This document shows, piece after piece, positions 10,750 to 20,448 of a DNA stretch of 64,000 nucleotides (position 1 is the stretch's first letter; each line of letters starts with the position of its first letter). This DNA comes from Periweissella ghanensis (lineage in GTDB: Bacteria; Bacillota; Bacilli; Lactobacillales; Lactobacillaceae): the NCBI RefSeq assembly GCF_918814755.1, contig NZ_CAKKNT010000008.1, positions 1 to 64,000 on the forward strand. The letters run 5' to 3'. The notes beneath the pieces are model-generated. The model worked only from the letters and a program-made list of their open reading frames with translations. It was not told the DNA's origin and searched no databases. Position numbers and translations under genes: made by a program.

Positions 10750-11565
10750 TTACGTTCCATTTGGTTCATCGCGATTAGGCGTTGTTTTAGGCTGCCGACT
10801 CGCAATCAGGGCTTGTTGCCATGTATCCATTTGCTCAATAAAGCCCCGAGCCCGTACATGAATCCCCACCGTATTATCATAGATTAAATCAATCACGCGT
10901 TGTAATTCAGTCTTCGTCTCTTCACGGACATTAATTGAATTAACTTGCGTGATATCAATAAAACTAAATAACCGTAAATAATATAATGCCTTGGGTGTCA
11001 TACGGAGCCGATGACGATCAGTCTCAAAATGCCGACTACACAATAAGCCATGGTATTTATCAGAAAAATCCATTTCATCTGTAAGTTCACCACACATCAC
11101 ACAACCATGTAATTGCAATGGGACCCCAAAATCTGGTAATAACTTCAACGCAATAATTTGACTAATCACTTGAGGATCAAAGTGATCATTTAACTTCGCA
11201 AAGGCCGCTAAAATCTGATCAAACCACCCGGTAATAATTACACGGTCTTCAAACGCTGCATCAATCAAACTCAAAATATACGTCGCATAGGCATTCACTT
11301 CAATATCTTCGTTCAGTAAGCGAAAATGCGTTGCTTGCTTAGCTGTATTTAAAAACGAAAGACCAGTTGGATTCAACCGGCCTTCGTAAATTGCATACGT
11401 ATAAGGTAATGTTTCACTTGCTAAGGCATAGCTTGGCCGTTTCCCATTTTTCAAGAAAAACATCCGCTTACCCGCTTCCCGTGTTAACACCTTGGCTAAG
11501 ACATCAGCTTCACGATAATTTTTGCGATACATAACGATGCCGGTAAACGTATCATTGCCACTCAT
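10750..11565 (-). CDS. recO: DNA repair protein RecO
   Basis: Recombination mediator that loads RecA on SSB-coated DNA with RecR. The 271 residues have an N-terminal OB-fold start (FTGIVMYRKNYREADVLAKVLT) and a helical C domain. A zinc-binding CVMCGE ... LLCSRH lies near residues 155-180. An AGGAGG site lies upstream of the ATG. In many Firmicutes recO sits near era and glyQS; here it is the last gene of an unusual cluster with an antiporter, a PTS-IIA-like gene and an accB-like gene, 26 bases after the last of these. Confidence 0.9.
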   Translation of the reverse strand: MSGNDTFTGIVMYRKNYREADVLAKVLTREAGKRMFFLKNGKRPSYALASETLPYTYAIYEGRLNPTGLSFLNTAKQATHFRLLNEDIEVNAYATYILSLIDAAFEDRVIITGWFDQILAAFAKLNDHFDPQVISQIIALKLLPDFGVPLQLHGCVMCGELTDEMDFSDKYHGLLCSRHFETDRHRLRMTPKALYYLRLFSFIDITQVNSINVREETKTELQRVIDLIYDNTVGIHVRARGFIEQMDTWQQALIASRQPKTTPNRDEPNGT

Positions 11566-11591
11566 GCTTAACCTCCTAAATAGTTTAAACT

Positions 11592-12041
11592 TTAATCAAC
11601 GGTGACCGTATATAGCACTTGCCCGTATTCAACCGTCTGCTCGGGGTTAACGTTAATACTAGTAATCGTACCCGCAACTGTGCTTTTAATATCGGTCATC
11701 ATCTTCATTGCTTCAATCAAAGCAACCGTTTCGCCAACTTGGACCCGTTGGCCGACTTGTTTAAATGGTGCTTGATTAGCTGCTGGTTGTAAATAAACTG
11801 TCCCAACAATGGGCGCAATAATATCTTCGGTCCGTGTCGTAGTATTAATTTGATCACTATTCACCGTTGCTTGTGAATCAGGGACCGGAACATCCCCCAC
11901 CTTATCGGCATCCGCTACAACCGGGGCTGGGGTTTCATGTTTACTAAAATATAAATGGCTTTCTGCGTCATCTAAGCGCAGCTCCGTCAAGTTACTAGCA
12001 TCAAATTGTCTTAGTAATTCGCTAATTGCTTTTAAATCCAT
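11592..12041 (-). CDS. accB: Biotin carboxyl carrier protein (AccB-like), isolated
   Basis: 149 residues with an AccB-type N terminus (ISELLRQFDASNLTEL ... HLYFSKH), an Ala/Pro-poor linker and a C-terminal biotinyl domain with the biotin-accepting Lys113 in EAMKM. In acetyl-CoA carboxylase the carrier shuttles carboxybiotin between AccC and AccDA. No accC, accD or accA gene is present in this window, so this copy is away from a fatty-acid cluster, or a second carrier. It starts 4 bases after the stop of the PTS-IIA-like gene, with a weak ribosome site, so it is probably translationally coupled. The family call is firm, the partner is unknown. Confidence 0.82.
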   Translation of the reverse strand: MDLKAISELLRQFDASNLTELRLDDAESHLYFSKHETPAPVVADADKVGDVPVPDSQATVNSDQINTTTRTEDIIAPIVGTVYLQPAANQAPFKQVGQRVQVGETVALIEAMKMMTDIKSTVAGTITSINVNPEQTVEYGQVLYTVTVD

Positions 12042-12044
12042 TAG

Positions 12045-12512
12045 TTATTCTTCGCGCACTCCTTTTAAATTCAATTTACCCATTATACCACCTGTTTGAT
12101 AATTTCCAGGGGTAAATTCAATAATTGTAGCTTGTTGATCTAAATTCAAAAGGGCTACTTCCTGCACAACATCTAGGTGGGCTTTAGTTACTTGCTCCCA
12201 ATCAATCTTTGCTAGGGGCGTATTTGCATCCAAAACATCCCCATCATTGAACATATATTTTACTGGCGTTTGTGTCATTCCCGCAAAATTTAAGCCGATA
12301 TGGATTAACCAGCGCCCAAATGCGGTTTGAATTTGAATATTATGGTCGTTTTGTTGATAGTACGTTCCGGCAATGGGACTGACTAATTGAGCGTCCGTTG
12401 GCCAAATCACCACCCCTTGACCCAACGCATTACTGCTAAATAGACTTTCGCTTGAATCTTGACTTAATTTAATCAAGCCCCTAATTGGTGCTACAATGCT
12501 TGTTGCTTCCAT
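12045..12512 (-). CDS. Glucose-type PTS IIA domain protein, standalone
   Basis: 155 residues with the EIIA-Glc (crr) fold pattern: IVAPIRG at the start, LVSPIAGTYY, then the two active-site histidines at about residues 57 (NDHNI) and 71 (WLIHIGLN). The spacing is 14 rather than the usual 15, so one loop residue is missing. The usual DTV after HIG reads NFA, so phosphotransfer may be altered. I chose the ATG at 12512: GGGGAGG lies 6 bases upstream, and an ATG at 12527 would overlap that site. It begins one base after the antiporter stop and runs into accB. It may act as a regulatory IIA acting on neighbours (inference). Confidence 0.78.
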   Translation of the reverse strand: MEATSIVAPIRGLIKLSQDSSESLFSSNALGQGVVIWPTDAQLVSPIAGTYYQQNDHNIQIQTAFGRWLIHIGLNFAGMTQTPVKYMFNDGDVLDANTPLAKIDWEQVTKAHLDVVQEVALLNLDQQATIIEFTPGNYQTGGIMGKLNLKGVREE

Positions 12513-12513
12513 C

Positions 12514-14475
12514 TTACGCCTCCCCATCTAATAGTCCGGCTTCAAATTGGACTAATTCAGAACTTGAAACTTGTTCTGACAGTTCCTTAGCTAAGCCTTG
12601 TGAAATCTTATTATTACTCAATTGATTTTGTAAATATTGATATTCAAATTGAAATGCTTGAACATATGCATCGTTAAGTTGTGTTTGCATATCTTCAGTA
12701 ATCGTCCGTTGAGCATATTGGCTCCAACGACGAATGAAAATATGATGAACCATCGCAATTTCTTCACGATTTTGTGCTGTACGCTCTTCGTCTAAGTACG
12801 TATTTGTTGCTTCCGTTAAAATTTCCTTAACCTGATCTAACAACTCATGGTGTTGGGCTTTTATTTTAGCAACGCGCTCCGCAAAATCTGGCATACTTTG
12901 AATATGCTTAATTCTACGTTTTGTAAACCAAACCCGTTGTGCCACTGCCCATAAACCATGAAATAAATGGCCATGCTTATATTTAACTAATAAGCGTTTC
13001 GTGATTTTATTGGCCTCAGGTGGTAAAATGCCAGCTTGCACTGCCGCATCAATCGCATCAGCATTCGCTTCATTCATTCCCTCAATCAAGCGTAATAATT
13101 CCTTTTGATTACCAGTAAAGAAACCATTTTGCGAGCGTAAATTATCGCGAACCATCGTTTGAATCCGACTATCATAATTTTCATCATTTAATCGATCTAA
13201 TGCGTAATTAATCATACTAGCACGCGTTTGCTTTAGTTCATCTTGTGTAAATGCGCTTGATTTAGCTGGTAACACTAAAGGAAATGCCAGTGCTGGTACT
13301 AATAAACTAATCACAATCACTGCTGCGGCAATGAAAATGATTTCGGTGCGAAATGGAAACGCCTTTTGTCCAAGAGTTAATGGTAATGAAAAAGCCATCG
13401 CTAAAGTCATTGTTCCATGTACACCGCCCAAACTAAAGAGCCATGATTCACGGCCATGCCAATTATGACCAGCAAAATTAAGTCGCACAAACATAAAGCG
13501 GACAAAGAGCATCATCGCATAAATCAAAACGGCAATAAATAAGCACAACGGCATTAATGCCACCGATGTTTGTGTCATCGAAATAACGACATTTGGTAAC
13601 AATAATCCTAAAATAACAAACACGAAGCCATTTAAGGTATCACTTAAAATCGTCCACACTTCTTTGTTAACGACTTGCAAACGCGTTGATGTCAAGCGTA
13701 GACGCGCTTGTTGGTATGCATGGAGCATCCCCGTCGCCACAACCGCTAAAATACCCGATACACCCACATGTTCAGCTAATAAATACACCGCAAATGGTGT
13801 CAAAATACTCAATGGGACTAATAATGTTGCTTCGCCAAGATTATGCGTTAACAAATTGAGGCGTAACCACAGTAATAAAGCCCCGAGCACAACCCCCACT
13901 AATAAGCCACCAAAAAAGACATAGGCGAAATTCAAGACACCATTCCCAAACGAAAAGTGATTGGTAGCTAAAACCGTTAGGGCAATATCAAAAATCACAA
14001 TCCCCGAAGCATCATTAAACAATGATTCAAATTCTAAGCTTTGCATCACATCAGTTGGCACTTGGCGTGAGATAGTAACTGACTTTACCGCCACCGCATC
14101 AGTCGGCGTAACAATCGCACTTAAAGTAATCGCCAAGGGTAACGTAAAGAGGCCAAATTGCCAATTAAGCACAAAGCCAATCGCGACAATCGTAATAATT
14201 GCTAAAACGACCGCGACAGCAAACGTTGATTTAGTTTGCTTGACGAGTTCACTTAACTTCGTATTTTGACTATCGTTAAATAGCAGTGGTGCAATGATGA
14301 TTAACAAAAATAGCTCGGGCTGCATTTGAAAATGGGCCAGCGGTGGAATCAGGCTCAAAAGCATCCCCGCTGCAATTTGAATAAATGCCAGTGGAATCCA
14401 CGTAATCAGGCGTCCAATCACATTTGCAATCAACCCGGTAACCATGATCATGGTTATCATTAAAAATATTTCCAT
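12514..14475 (-). CDS. CPA1-family Na+/H+ antiporter
   Basis: A 653-residue membrane protein with about 12 hydrophobic segments in the first 400 residues. It matches the Na+/H+ exchanger family: PLLFNDSQNTKLSEL near residue 70, TPTDAVAVKSV, and FNDASGIVIFD with the paired acidic motif of CPA1 ion sites. A soluble helical C-terminal domain of about 230 residues follows, as in bacterial NhaP/YjcE-type proteins. I chose the second of two adjacent ATGs because AAGGAG is best spaced from it; a longer upstream frame has no ribosome site. First gene of the cluster antiporter / IIA-like / accB-like / recO. Confidence 0.88.
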   Translation of the reverse strand: MEIFLMITMIMVTGLIANVIGRLITWIPLAFIQIAAGMLLSLIPPLAHFQMQPELFLLIIIAPLLFNDSQNTKLSELVKQTKSTFAVAVVLAIITIVAIGFVLNWQFGLFTLPLAITLSAIVTPTDAVAVKSVTISRQVPTDVMQSLEFESLFNDASGIVIFDIALTVLATNHFSFGNGVLNFAYVFFGGLLVGVVLGALLLWLRLNLLTHNLGEATLLVPLSILTPFAVYLLAEHVGVSGILAVVATGMLHAYQQARLRLTSTRLQVVNKEVWTILSDTLNGFVFVILGLLLPNVVISMTQTSVALMPLCLFIAVLIYAMMLFVRFMFVRLNFAGHNWHGRESWLFSLGGVHGTMTLAMAFSLPLTLGQKAFPFRTEIIFIAAAVIVISLLVPALAFPLVLPAKSSAFTQDELKQTRASMINYALDRLNDENYDSRIQTMVRDNLRSQNGFFTGNQKELLRLIEGMNEANADAIDAAVQAGILPPEANKITKRLLVKYKHGHLFHGLWAVAQRVWFTKRRIKHIQSMPDFAERVAKIKAQHHELLDQVKEILTEATNTYLDEERTAQNREEIAMVHHIFIRRWSQYAQRTITEDMQTQLNDAYVQAFQFEYQYLQNQLSNNKISQGLAKELSEQVSSSELVQFEAGLLDGEA

Positions 14476-14695
14476 CATATTCTCCTTATGTTGTTTAGGA
14501 ATATTATAACAGAGTGCGAGCAACTTCGATAAAAGCTTAAGTTTAGTGCAACGAGAACGCATGTTCGCCGCTCGTGAAAAAGGTCATTTTTACACCTTAA
14601 TTGCACCTTTCTATTTATGTATCCGCTTACAAAAGTGTTAAAATTAGTTAATAGTTCTCATACTATTAATTAATCTAATTAAGAGAGGTCTAACT

Positions 14696-15328
14696 ATGCT
14701 TCAATTTGAAAAAAGTTTCAATACTACTGTCGATTTGGCGGGTGAGTTTTATCCTGAAAATGCCAAAAAACGTATGGGGACGAAACCTAATTATCTACGA
14801 GATTCAGCTGTCACTATTTTGTCGTTTGGGACAATTGTTAAAGGGATCGATGCCACAATACCACACGTTAGTATCCAGCCTAATGAATTAACAATCTACC
14901 ACGTAAATGATCAAACACCTAAGACCATTGCCCTCAATCCTGAACACGTGACTTTACACGTTGGGATTTTACGGTCAACTGGTAATGCTTTGTCCCAAGG
15001 CGGTACCTTTAACATGGGTGGGCTTGGTAGTCGCTTGCAAAATACGTATGCTACCTATCTAGAAATTCAGACACCAGACCAAACCATTAGCTTACGGGTT
15101 AGTTCCCTCCGCTTATACCTTGCAATTGCTCACGGGGCCTTAGCAAATTGTGGTTGGGATATTATTGATGATTTAAACTTATTTGCCCACGTCCAAAAAT
15201 ACCCTGCTGGAAACTATCGCGAATTTGAGAATTTCCTCAATGATCCTCAAAATGGTTTCACTAAATATGCCGTGGCCGCTAGGTATCCAGAAGTTGCCAA
15301 TTACGATGGCACGGCAATCGTTAAATAA
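14696..15328 (+). CDS. Orphan protein, first of a tandem paralogous pair
   Basis: A 210-residue soluble protein I do not recognise. It shares most of its sequence with the next gene: FEKSF, VDLAGEFYPENA, EHVTLHVGILR, LNTYATYLEIQTP-like and VSSLRLYLAIA-like blocks. There is no signal peptide and no membrane segment. Aromatic and Asn residues are frequent near the C terminus (NYREFENFLNDPQNGF). GAGAGG lies upstream of the ATG. It is divergent from the antiporter gene and is followed after 24 bases by its paralog, so the pair arose by tandem duplication and is probably one transcript. Confidence 0.75.
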   Translation: MLQFEKSFNTTVDLAGEFYPENAKKRMGTKPNYLRDSAVTILSFGTIVKGIDATIPHVSIQPNELTIYHVNDQTPKTIALNPEHVTLHVGILRSTGNALSQGGTFNMGGLGSRLQNTYATYLEIQTPDQTISLRVSSLRLYLAIAHGALANCGWDIIDDLNLFAHVQKYPAGNYREFENFLNDPQNGFTKYAVAARYPEVANYDGTAIVK

Positions 15329-15352
15329 CTAAATTTACTCAAGGAGCGCCCT

Positions 15353-15979
15353 ATGTCATCACGATTTGAAAAAAGTTTTAAAGTTACTGTGGACTTAGCG
15401 GGTGAATTTTATCCCGAAAATGCCAATAAACGGATTGGTTCTAAGGCCCACTATATTCTAGACCAAGCCATTACGACGTTAACAATTGGTATCATCACCA
15501 AAGGGCTTGATATCCCCGAACCACACATCTCGCTAGCAGCTGATAAATTAACTTTTTACCGGGTGTATAATCAAACGACTAACAGCTTAGCCCTTGATCC
15601 CAACCACATCACAATCCACGTCGGGATCTTACGAGCCTTTGGGAACGCTTTGACCCAAGGGGGTGATTTAAATGCTGGTACCTTGTTAAACACGTATGCC
15701 ACGTATCTGGAAATTCAAACCCCTGAGCATACGTTTAAATACCGCGTTAGTTCGTTACGGCTCTACTTAGCAATTGCTCGAGGTGCGATGGCTGATTGGG
15801 GTTGGCAAGTAATTGATGATCTCAAATTATTCCCGAAAGCTCAAAATTATTCCTTGGAAAATTACCGCGATTTTGAACAATTTTTAAATGATCCTGAAAA
15901 AGGCTTCACTGCTTATACCCAAGCAGCCGATTATCCAGACGTCATTAATTACGATGGTTCACAAATTTTACCCAATTAG
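15353..15979 (+). CDS. Orphan protein, second of a tandem paralogous pair
   Basis: 208 residues, collinear with the preceding gene, with a few short gaps (for example a shorter glycine-rich loop near residue 105). Identity is high at both ends and in the central VGILR and SSLRLYLAIA blocks and lower in the 40-90 region, so both copies seem to be maintained. AAGGAG lies 7 bases before the ATG. A strong terminator follows at 15991-16030. Function unknown; it could form a hetero-oligomer with its neighbour (inference). Confidence 0.75.
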   Translation: MSSRFEKSFKVTVDLAGEFYPENANKRIGSKAHYILDQAITTLTIGIITKGLDIPEPHISLAADKLTFYRVYNQTTNSLALDPNHITIHVGILRAFGNALTQGGDLNAGTLLNTYATYLEIQTPEHTFKYRVSSLRLYLAIARGAMADWGWQVIDDLKLFPKAQNYSLENYRDFEQFLNDPEKGFTAYTQAADYPDVINYDGSQILPN

Positions 15980-15990
15980 GTAACCAAAAT

Positions 15991-16030
15991 AAATACCCCG
16001 GCCGAATTTCAACATTCAGTCGGGGTATTT
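15991..16030 (+). terminator. Terminator of the tandem orphan pair
   Basis: AAATACCCCG (15991-16000) pairs with CGGGGTATTT (16021-16030), with further pairing inside the loop. Usable in both directions, so it may also stop topA transcription. Confidence 0.8.
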
Positions 16031-16072
16031 TAGTATCCTGCTATATCGCAAAGTGCTTATTAGCGTGCACGT

Positions 16073-18244
16073 TTATTTTTGTACGTCTTCTTCATAATCG
16101 CCGTTTGGACAAATAACTTGCTTACCACCCTTAACCTTCTTTTCAACTAAGAAGTGGCCGTCATTTGGACAGTTTCGGTTCAATGGTTTATCCCATGAAG
16201 TGAAATCACAATCAGGATAACGGGAACAACCATAGAAAATCCGATTGCGGCGTGACTTGCGTTCAATAACTTGTCCTTCATGACATACCGGACAAACCAT
16301 ACCGATTTCCTTAACGACCGCCTTAGTGTTACGACAGTCTGGGAAGCGGGAACAAGCATAGAATTTACCGAAGCGGCCAAGTTTAACAACCATCGGCGCG
16401 CCACAGATATCACAATCAAAACCAGCCATTTCATCTTTCATGGTGATTTTTTCAAGGTTTTCTTCGGCTTTATGAACTTCTTCTTCAAAAGGACCAAAGA
16501 AATCACTAATGACTTTCACCCATTGCTCTTTACCAACTTCAACATTATCAAGTTGTTCTTCAATATTAGCTGTAAACTTAATATCGATAATATCAGGGAA
16601 GAAGTCTTTGATGACATCTTCAACAATCATCCCCAATTCGGTTGGTTCAAACCGGCGAGCTTCTAACTTAACGTAATTCCGTTTTTGGATGGTATCCAAC
16701 GTTGGTGCATACGTTGAGGGGCGGCCAACCCCATTTTCTTCAAGTGCCTTAATTAGCACTGCTTCAGAGAACCGCGCAGGTGGCTGTGTGAAGTGTTGAG
16801 CCGGATCAATTTTACTTAATTGCACCGCATCCCCAACTTCAAGGTCCGGTAAGACATTATCCTTTTCCTTGGCTGAGGCATAGGCTTTAGTAAATCCCGC
16901 AAATTTAGTCTTTGAACCATTTGACCGGAACGTTACCCCGTTTTGGGCAATCGTGACCGTCATCGTATCCAAAATTTCCGGGGTCATTTGACTAGCCACA
17001 AACCGTGACCAGATTAATGAATACAATTTAAATTGGTCATTCGTTAACTTATCTTTAACGGCTTCTGGGGTCCGTAAAACAGAAGTTGGCCGAATACCTT
17101 CGTGGGCATCTTGCGCCCCTTCTTGTAATTTTACTGACCGGGGATGTGTGGCAGCATATTCTTCACCATATTCATCATGAATAAATTGGGCTGCTTCAGC
17201 TTTTGCCCCCGCTGAAATCCGTGTTGAGTCCGTCCGCATATACGTAATTAATCCAACGGTTCCTTCTTTACCACCCAAATTAATTCCTTCATACAATTGT
17301 TGGGCCGCCATCATGGTTTTACGCGTTCGGAAATTCAATTGCGTATTGGCCGTTTGTTGCATCGTTGAAGTCGTAAATGGTGGTTGTGGTTGACGTTTGC
17401 GTTCCTTTTTAACGACATCAAGGACATCAAAGTCACCTTGTTGATCAAGTTGCTTCAAAATTGCTTGGACCGCATCATTATCAGGTACGGCCGTTTTCTT
17501 TCCATTTAAACCATAGAAAGTTGCTTTAAATTTCGTGCGATTTTTCTTAAATTCACTATCAAGGGTCCAGTATTCTTCTGGTTCAAACGCTTCAATTTCA
17601 CGTTCCCGCTTGATAATTAAGTCTAACGCAATTGATTGCACCCGTCCGGCTGAAAGACCTTTTTTTACTTTCTTCCAAAGGACTGGTGAGATTGAATAAC
17701 CAACCAAGCGGTCAAGAACCCGGCGGGCTTGTTGGGCATCAACTAGATCCATATTAATCGCCCGAGGTGTTTTAAAGGCATCTTTAACAGCGTCTTTGGT
17801 GATTTCGTTAAAGACAACCCGGTTTTTGTCTTCAGGACTTAAGCCAAGTAAGTAACTTAAGTGCCAAGCAATTGCTTCCCCTTCACGGTCCGGGTCACTT
17901 GCGAGAAAGACTTGTTTGGCAGCTTTAGCTTCTTTACGGAGACCTTTAATAACATCCCCTTTACCGCGAATTGAGATATATTTAGGTTCAAAGTTATTTT
18001 CGGTATCAACCCCCATCTGGGATTTTGGTAAATCACGGACGTGGCCTAAGGAAGCCACGACTTTATATGTGCTACCGAGATATTTTTCAATCGTCTTGGC
18101 TTTTGAAGGTGATTCCACAATTACCAAGTTTTTTTTGCGTTTAACAGGTTTTTTAGTTGTTTTTGGTTTCGTTGCTGCTTTTGTGGCAGGTTTTGTCCCC
18201 TCTTTTGGGGCAGCTTTAGTCGCTGTTTTAGTCGTAGTCGCCAT
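16073..18244 (-). CDS. topA: DNA topoisomerase I
   Basis: Type IA topoisomerase that relaxes negative supercoils. The 723 residues have the TOPRIM start [31 protein letters not shown], and the catalytic Tyr in [13 protein letters not shown]. The C terminus carries zinc-binding modules: CDICG...CSRFPDC, CPVCHEG...CSRYPDC, and a partial third with CPNDGHF...CPNGD. The first 38 residues form an Ala/Thr/Lys-rich tail with repeated TKAATK-like units before the TOPRIM domain, which is unusual. topA lies next to dprA as in many Firmicutes. Confidence 0.95.
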   Translation of the reverse strand: MATTTKTATKAAPKEGTKPATKAATKPKTTKKPVKRKKNLVIVESPSKAKTIEKYLGSTYKVVASLGHVRDLPKSQMGVDTENNFEPKYISIRGKGDVIKGLRKEAKAAKQVFLASDPDREGEAIAWHLSYLLGLSPEDKNRVVFNEITKDAVKDAFKTPRAINMDLVDAQQARRVLDRLVGYSISPVLWKKVKKGLSAGRVQSIALDLIIKREREIEAFEPEEYWTLDSEFKKNRTKFKATFYGLNGKKTAVPDNDAVQAILKQLDQQGDFDVLDVVKKERKRQPQPPFTTSTMQQTANTQLNFRTRKTMMAAQQLYEGINLGGKEGTVGLITYMRTDSTRISAGAKAEAAQFIHDEYGEEYAATHPRSVKLQEGAQDAHEGIRPTSVLRTPEAVKDKLTNDQFKLYSLIWSRFVASQMTPEILDTMTVTIAQNGVTFRSNGSKTKFAGFTKAYASAKEKDNVLPDLEVGDAVQLSKIDPAQHFTQPPARFSEAVLIKALEENGVGRPSTYAPTLDTIQKRNYVKLEARRFEPTELGMIVEDVIKDFFPDIIDIKFTANIEEQLDNVEVGKEQWVKVISDFFGPFEEEVHKAEENLEKITMKDEMAGFDCDICGAPMVVKLGRFGKFYACSRFPDCRNTKAVVKEIGMVCPVCHEGQVIERKSRRNRIFYGCSRYPDCDFTSWDKPLNRNCPNDGHFLVEKKVKGGKQVICPNGDYEEDVQK

Positions 18245-18368
18245 GAATGCTCCTAATAATTTATTTTATATTTCGACTTTGTAAATAAATTGGTCATTTA
18301 GCACGATAACACAAAAAACTAAAAATTGTCAAAAATAATCCGTACTTATTACAAAATAACCTGTTAAT

Positions 18369-19238
18369 TTACCGATTATTAAGCCGAATTTCATTTAAAA
18401 TGTCTTCGCCAGCTAATACACACCCTGCGCCAATAGCGATCAATTGATTGCACCCCACCGACATTGGCGCATTAATTGGCCCGGGGACTGCTAAGACATT
18501 CCGATTTTCCTGTAACGCTAAGTTAGCCGTAATCAAACTTCCTGAATTTTCCGCGGCTTCAATCACCACCGTTGTCTGGCATAAACCAGCAATAATCCGA
18601 TTTCGGGCTGGAAAATGGTGTTTACGTGGTCCGGTACCAATTGGATACTCACTTAGCACTAATCCTTGCCGAGCCACTTGCACTTGTAAATCCTGTGAAC
18701 TGCGTGGATAGGCCAAATCCAAACTCGTGCCAATCACTGCAATCGGCACAGCCCGGTGATTAAGACATTGCTGATGGACAACATAATCAACACCCATAGC
18801 TAACCCACTCACAACGCCCACCCCCGCGGTTTGTAGTGGTTTAATGATATCACTTATGACTTGCCGCCCATAATTAGTTATTTTACGGGCCCCCACAAGG
18901 GCAACTAACGGTAATTCTAAGGCTCGGAGATCACCATCGTAATACAAAATCACAGGTGGTTGATAAATTTCACGCAGTAAGACTGGATAACTAGCATCAC
19001 ACAATGCCAAATACGAGTATTGCTGTTGCATTTGTTGGTATTGGGCCGGAGTGCCATAATATGTCCGACCACGCTCGGCTTGCTTAGGTGGTAACGTTAG
19101 TAATTGGCAAATAAAGGCCCAACTAAGTGGTAATGGTACTTGGGGATGTTGCATTAACCACGTAGCTAAGTAGGTTAACTGTTTTGGCCCCAAACCCGGC
19201 GTCAAACTCAACTGTAATAGAAAATCCCGTAATTTCAT
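18369..19238 (-). CDS. dprA: DNA processing protein A
   Basis: Binds incoming single-stranded DNA during natural transformation and loads RecA. The 289 residues contain the Rossmann-like core: LVALVGARKITNYGRQV, SGLAMGVDYVVHQ and EYPIGTGPRKHHFPARNRIIAGL. The last includes the conserved FPARNRIIAGL signature. A short helical N-terminal domain precedes it, while the C-terminal winged-helix domain seems absent. 124 bases separate it from topA downstream. Its presence is compatible with competence but does not prove it. Confidence 0.93.
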   Translation of the reverse strand: MKLRDFLLQLSLTPGLGPKQLTYLATWLMQHPQVPLPLSWAFICQLLTLPPKQAERGRTYYGTPAQYQQMQQQYSYLALCDASYPVLLREIYQPPVILYYDGDLRALELPLVALVGARKITNYGRQVISDIIKPLQTAGVGVVSGLAMGVDYVVHQQCLNHRAVPIAVIGTSLDLAYPRSSQDLQVQVARQGLVLSEYPIGTGPRKHHFPARNRIIAGLCQTTVVIEAAENSGSLITANLALQENRNVLAVPGPINAPMSVGCNQLIAIGAGCVLAGEDILNEIRLNNR

Positions 19239-19283
19239 TGCGATAACTCCTTTAGTTTTAATTGCTAATTAGAGTACGAAAAA

Positions 19284-19313
19284 AGAGCAATTTTCGCATT
19301 GAAAATTGCCCTT
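19284..19313 (-). terminator. Terminator of the YeiH-type gene
   Basis: Arms AGAGCAATTTTC / GAAAATTGCCCT around a five-base loop, followed on the minus strand by a T run. It lies 20 bases after the yeiH-like stop codon. Confidence 0.75.
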
Positions 19314-19332
19314 TAATATAGAAAGAATTTAT

Positions 19333-20331
19333 TTAAAATAGTACTTTAATTAAAATTACCGCTAAGACAACTTGGAAGACTCCAGTTACAAAACCGTAAC
19401 TCAAGAAGCGCACCCCTGAATCCTTGATTGTCTTGAATTTCAAATTCAAACCAATCCCAGCTAAGTTGACAATCCCAAAGAAGCTAGCGATTTCTTTTGC
19501 ACTACCCGTTACAACATGTGGTAATGGTAAAAAACTGTTGAGTAATAAGAAAATGACAAAGGCGATGATAAACCAAGGCACATTGAATTTTTTAGCACTT
19601 GCAACTTGACCATCTGCTACCGCTTGGTTTTTTTGTGCCATGCGGGCAAACACCAAAACAATTACCGTTAACATGATAATGCGTAACATTTTGAAAATGG
19701 TTGCATACGTTACGACTGTTGGGTTAATTAAGGCCGCCGTCCCAACAACTTGGCCAACTGATTGCACCGTGCCACCAACTAACGCCCCTAATAAAACGTT
19801 ATTGTGACCAACTAAGTGTGGTCCAAGTAATGGTAAGACAAGTAATAATAAGACCCCTGTCAAACTAACTGTCGCCACTGATGTCCGACGCTGATCGTCA
19901 TCTGCACCAATTACTGGGGCAACAGCAGCAATCGCACTTGATCCACACACCGCATTCCCAGCTCCCATAAGCATTGCTGATTCTTTGGAAACTTTAAACA
20001 ACCGGCCACCCATGAATAAGACGACGGCAATTGTTAAGACCATTTGAATCAAAATAAAGGCAATCCCGTTAATTCCAAGATTTTCAATGGTTTTAAACGT
20101 GACGGTTAACCCAAGTAACGCAATCCCAATTTCAATCGGATATTTTTCGGCCCATTTCATCCCCGGGGCAAACCGCTTATTAGTAAAGACTGTGTTTCCA
20201 AGGATAATCCCTAAAATCATGGCAATTGATTCGGCCCCTAATTGAGGCAAAAAAGTCGCTAAAAACTTTGAAACGACTGATAATATAAGTGTAACAATAA
20301 TACCTAAAATCATTGTGCGTTTAATTTTCAT
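19333..20331 (-). CDS. yeiH: YeiH/UPF0324-family putative anion exporter
   Basis: 332-residue membrane protein with about 10 hydrophobic segments. It matches the YeiH (UPF0324) family: IGIALLGLTVTF near residue 70, GAGNAVCGSSAIAAVAPVIGA near residue 125 and GIVNLAGIGLNLKFKTI near the C terminus. The family is annotated as putative sulfate/sulfite exporter; the substrate is not proven. I chose the ATG at 20331 because GAGGG lies upstream; the longer frame has no ribosome site. Divergent from a LysR gene, the same pairing as yeiH and yeiE in enterobacteria. Confidence 0.88.
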   Translation of the reverse strand: MKIKRTMILGIIVTLILSVVSKFLATFLPQLGAESIAMILGIILGNTVFTNKRFAPGMKWAEKYPIEIGIALLGLTVTFKTIENLGINGIAFILIQMVLTIAVVLFMGGRLFKVSKESAMLMGAGNAVCGSSAIAAVAPVIGADDDQRRTSVATVSLTGVLLLLVLPLLGPHLVGHNNVLLGALVGGTVQSVGQVVGTAALINPTVVTYATIFKMLRIIMLTVIVLVFARMAQKNQAVADGQVASAKKFNVPWFIIAFVIFLLLNSFLPLPHVVTGSAKEIASFFGIVNLAGIGLNLKFKTIKDSGVRFLSYGFVTGVFQVVLAVILIKVLF

Positions 20332-20357
20332 ATAATTAAACCCTCTTTCTAAAAAAC

Positions 20358-20375
20358 TTACAATATATAGTGTAA
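20358..20375. promoter_or_regulatory. Candidate LysR operator between yeiH and its regulator
   Basis: TTACA at 20358-20362 and TGTAA at 20371-20375 form an 18-bp inverted repeat with a T-N11-A core, the usual LysR box, inside the 117-base divergent intergenic region. Confidence 0.55.
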
Positions 20376-20448
20376 AATGCAAAGGATGATTTGTAAAATT
20401 TATTTATTTAATACAATCAATCAGGATTCTTAATACGAAGGATTTACT

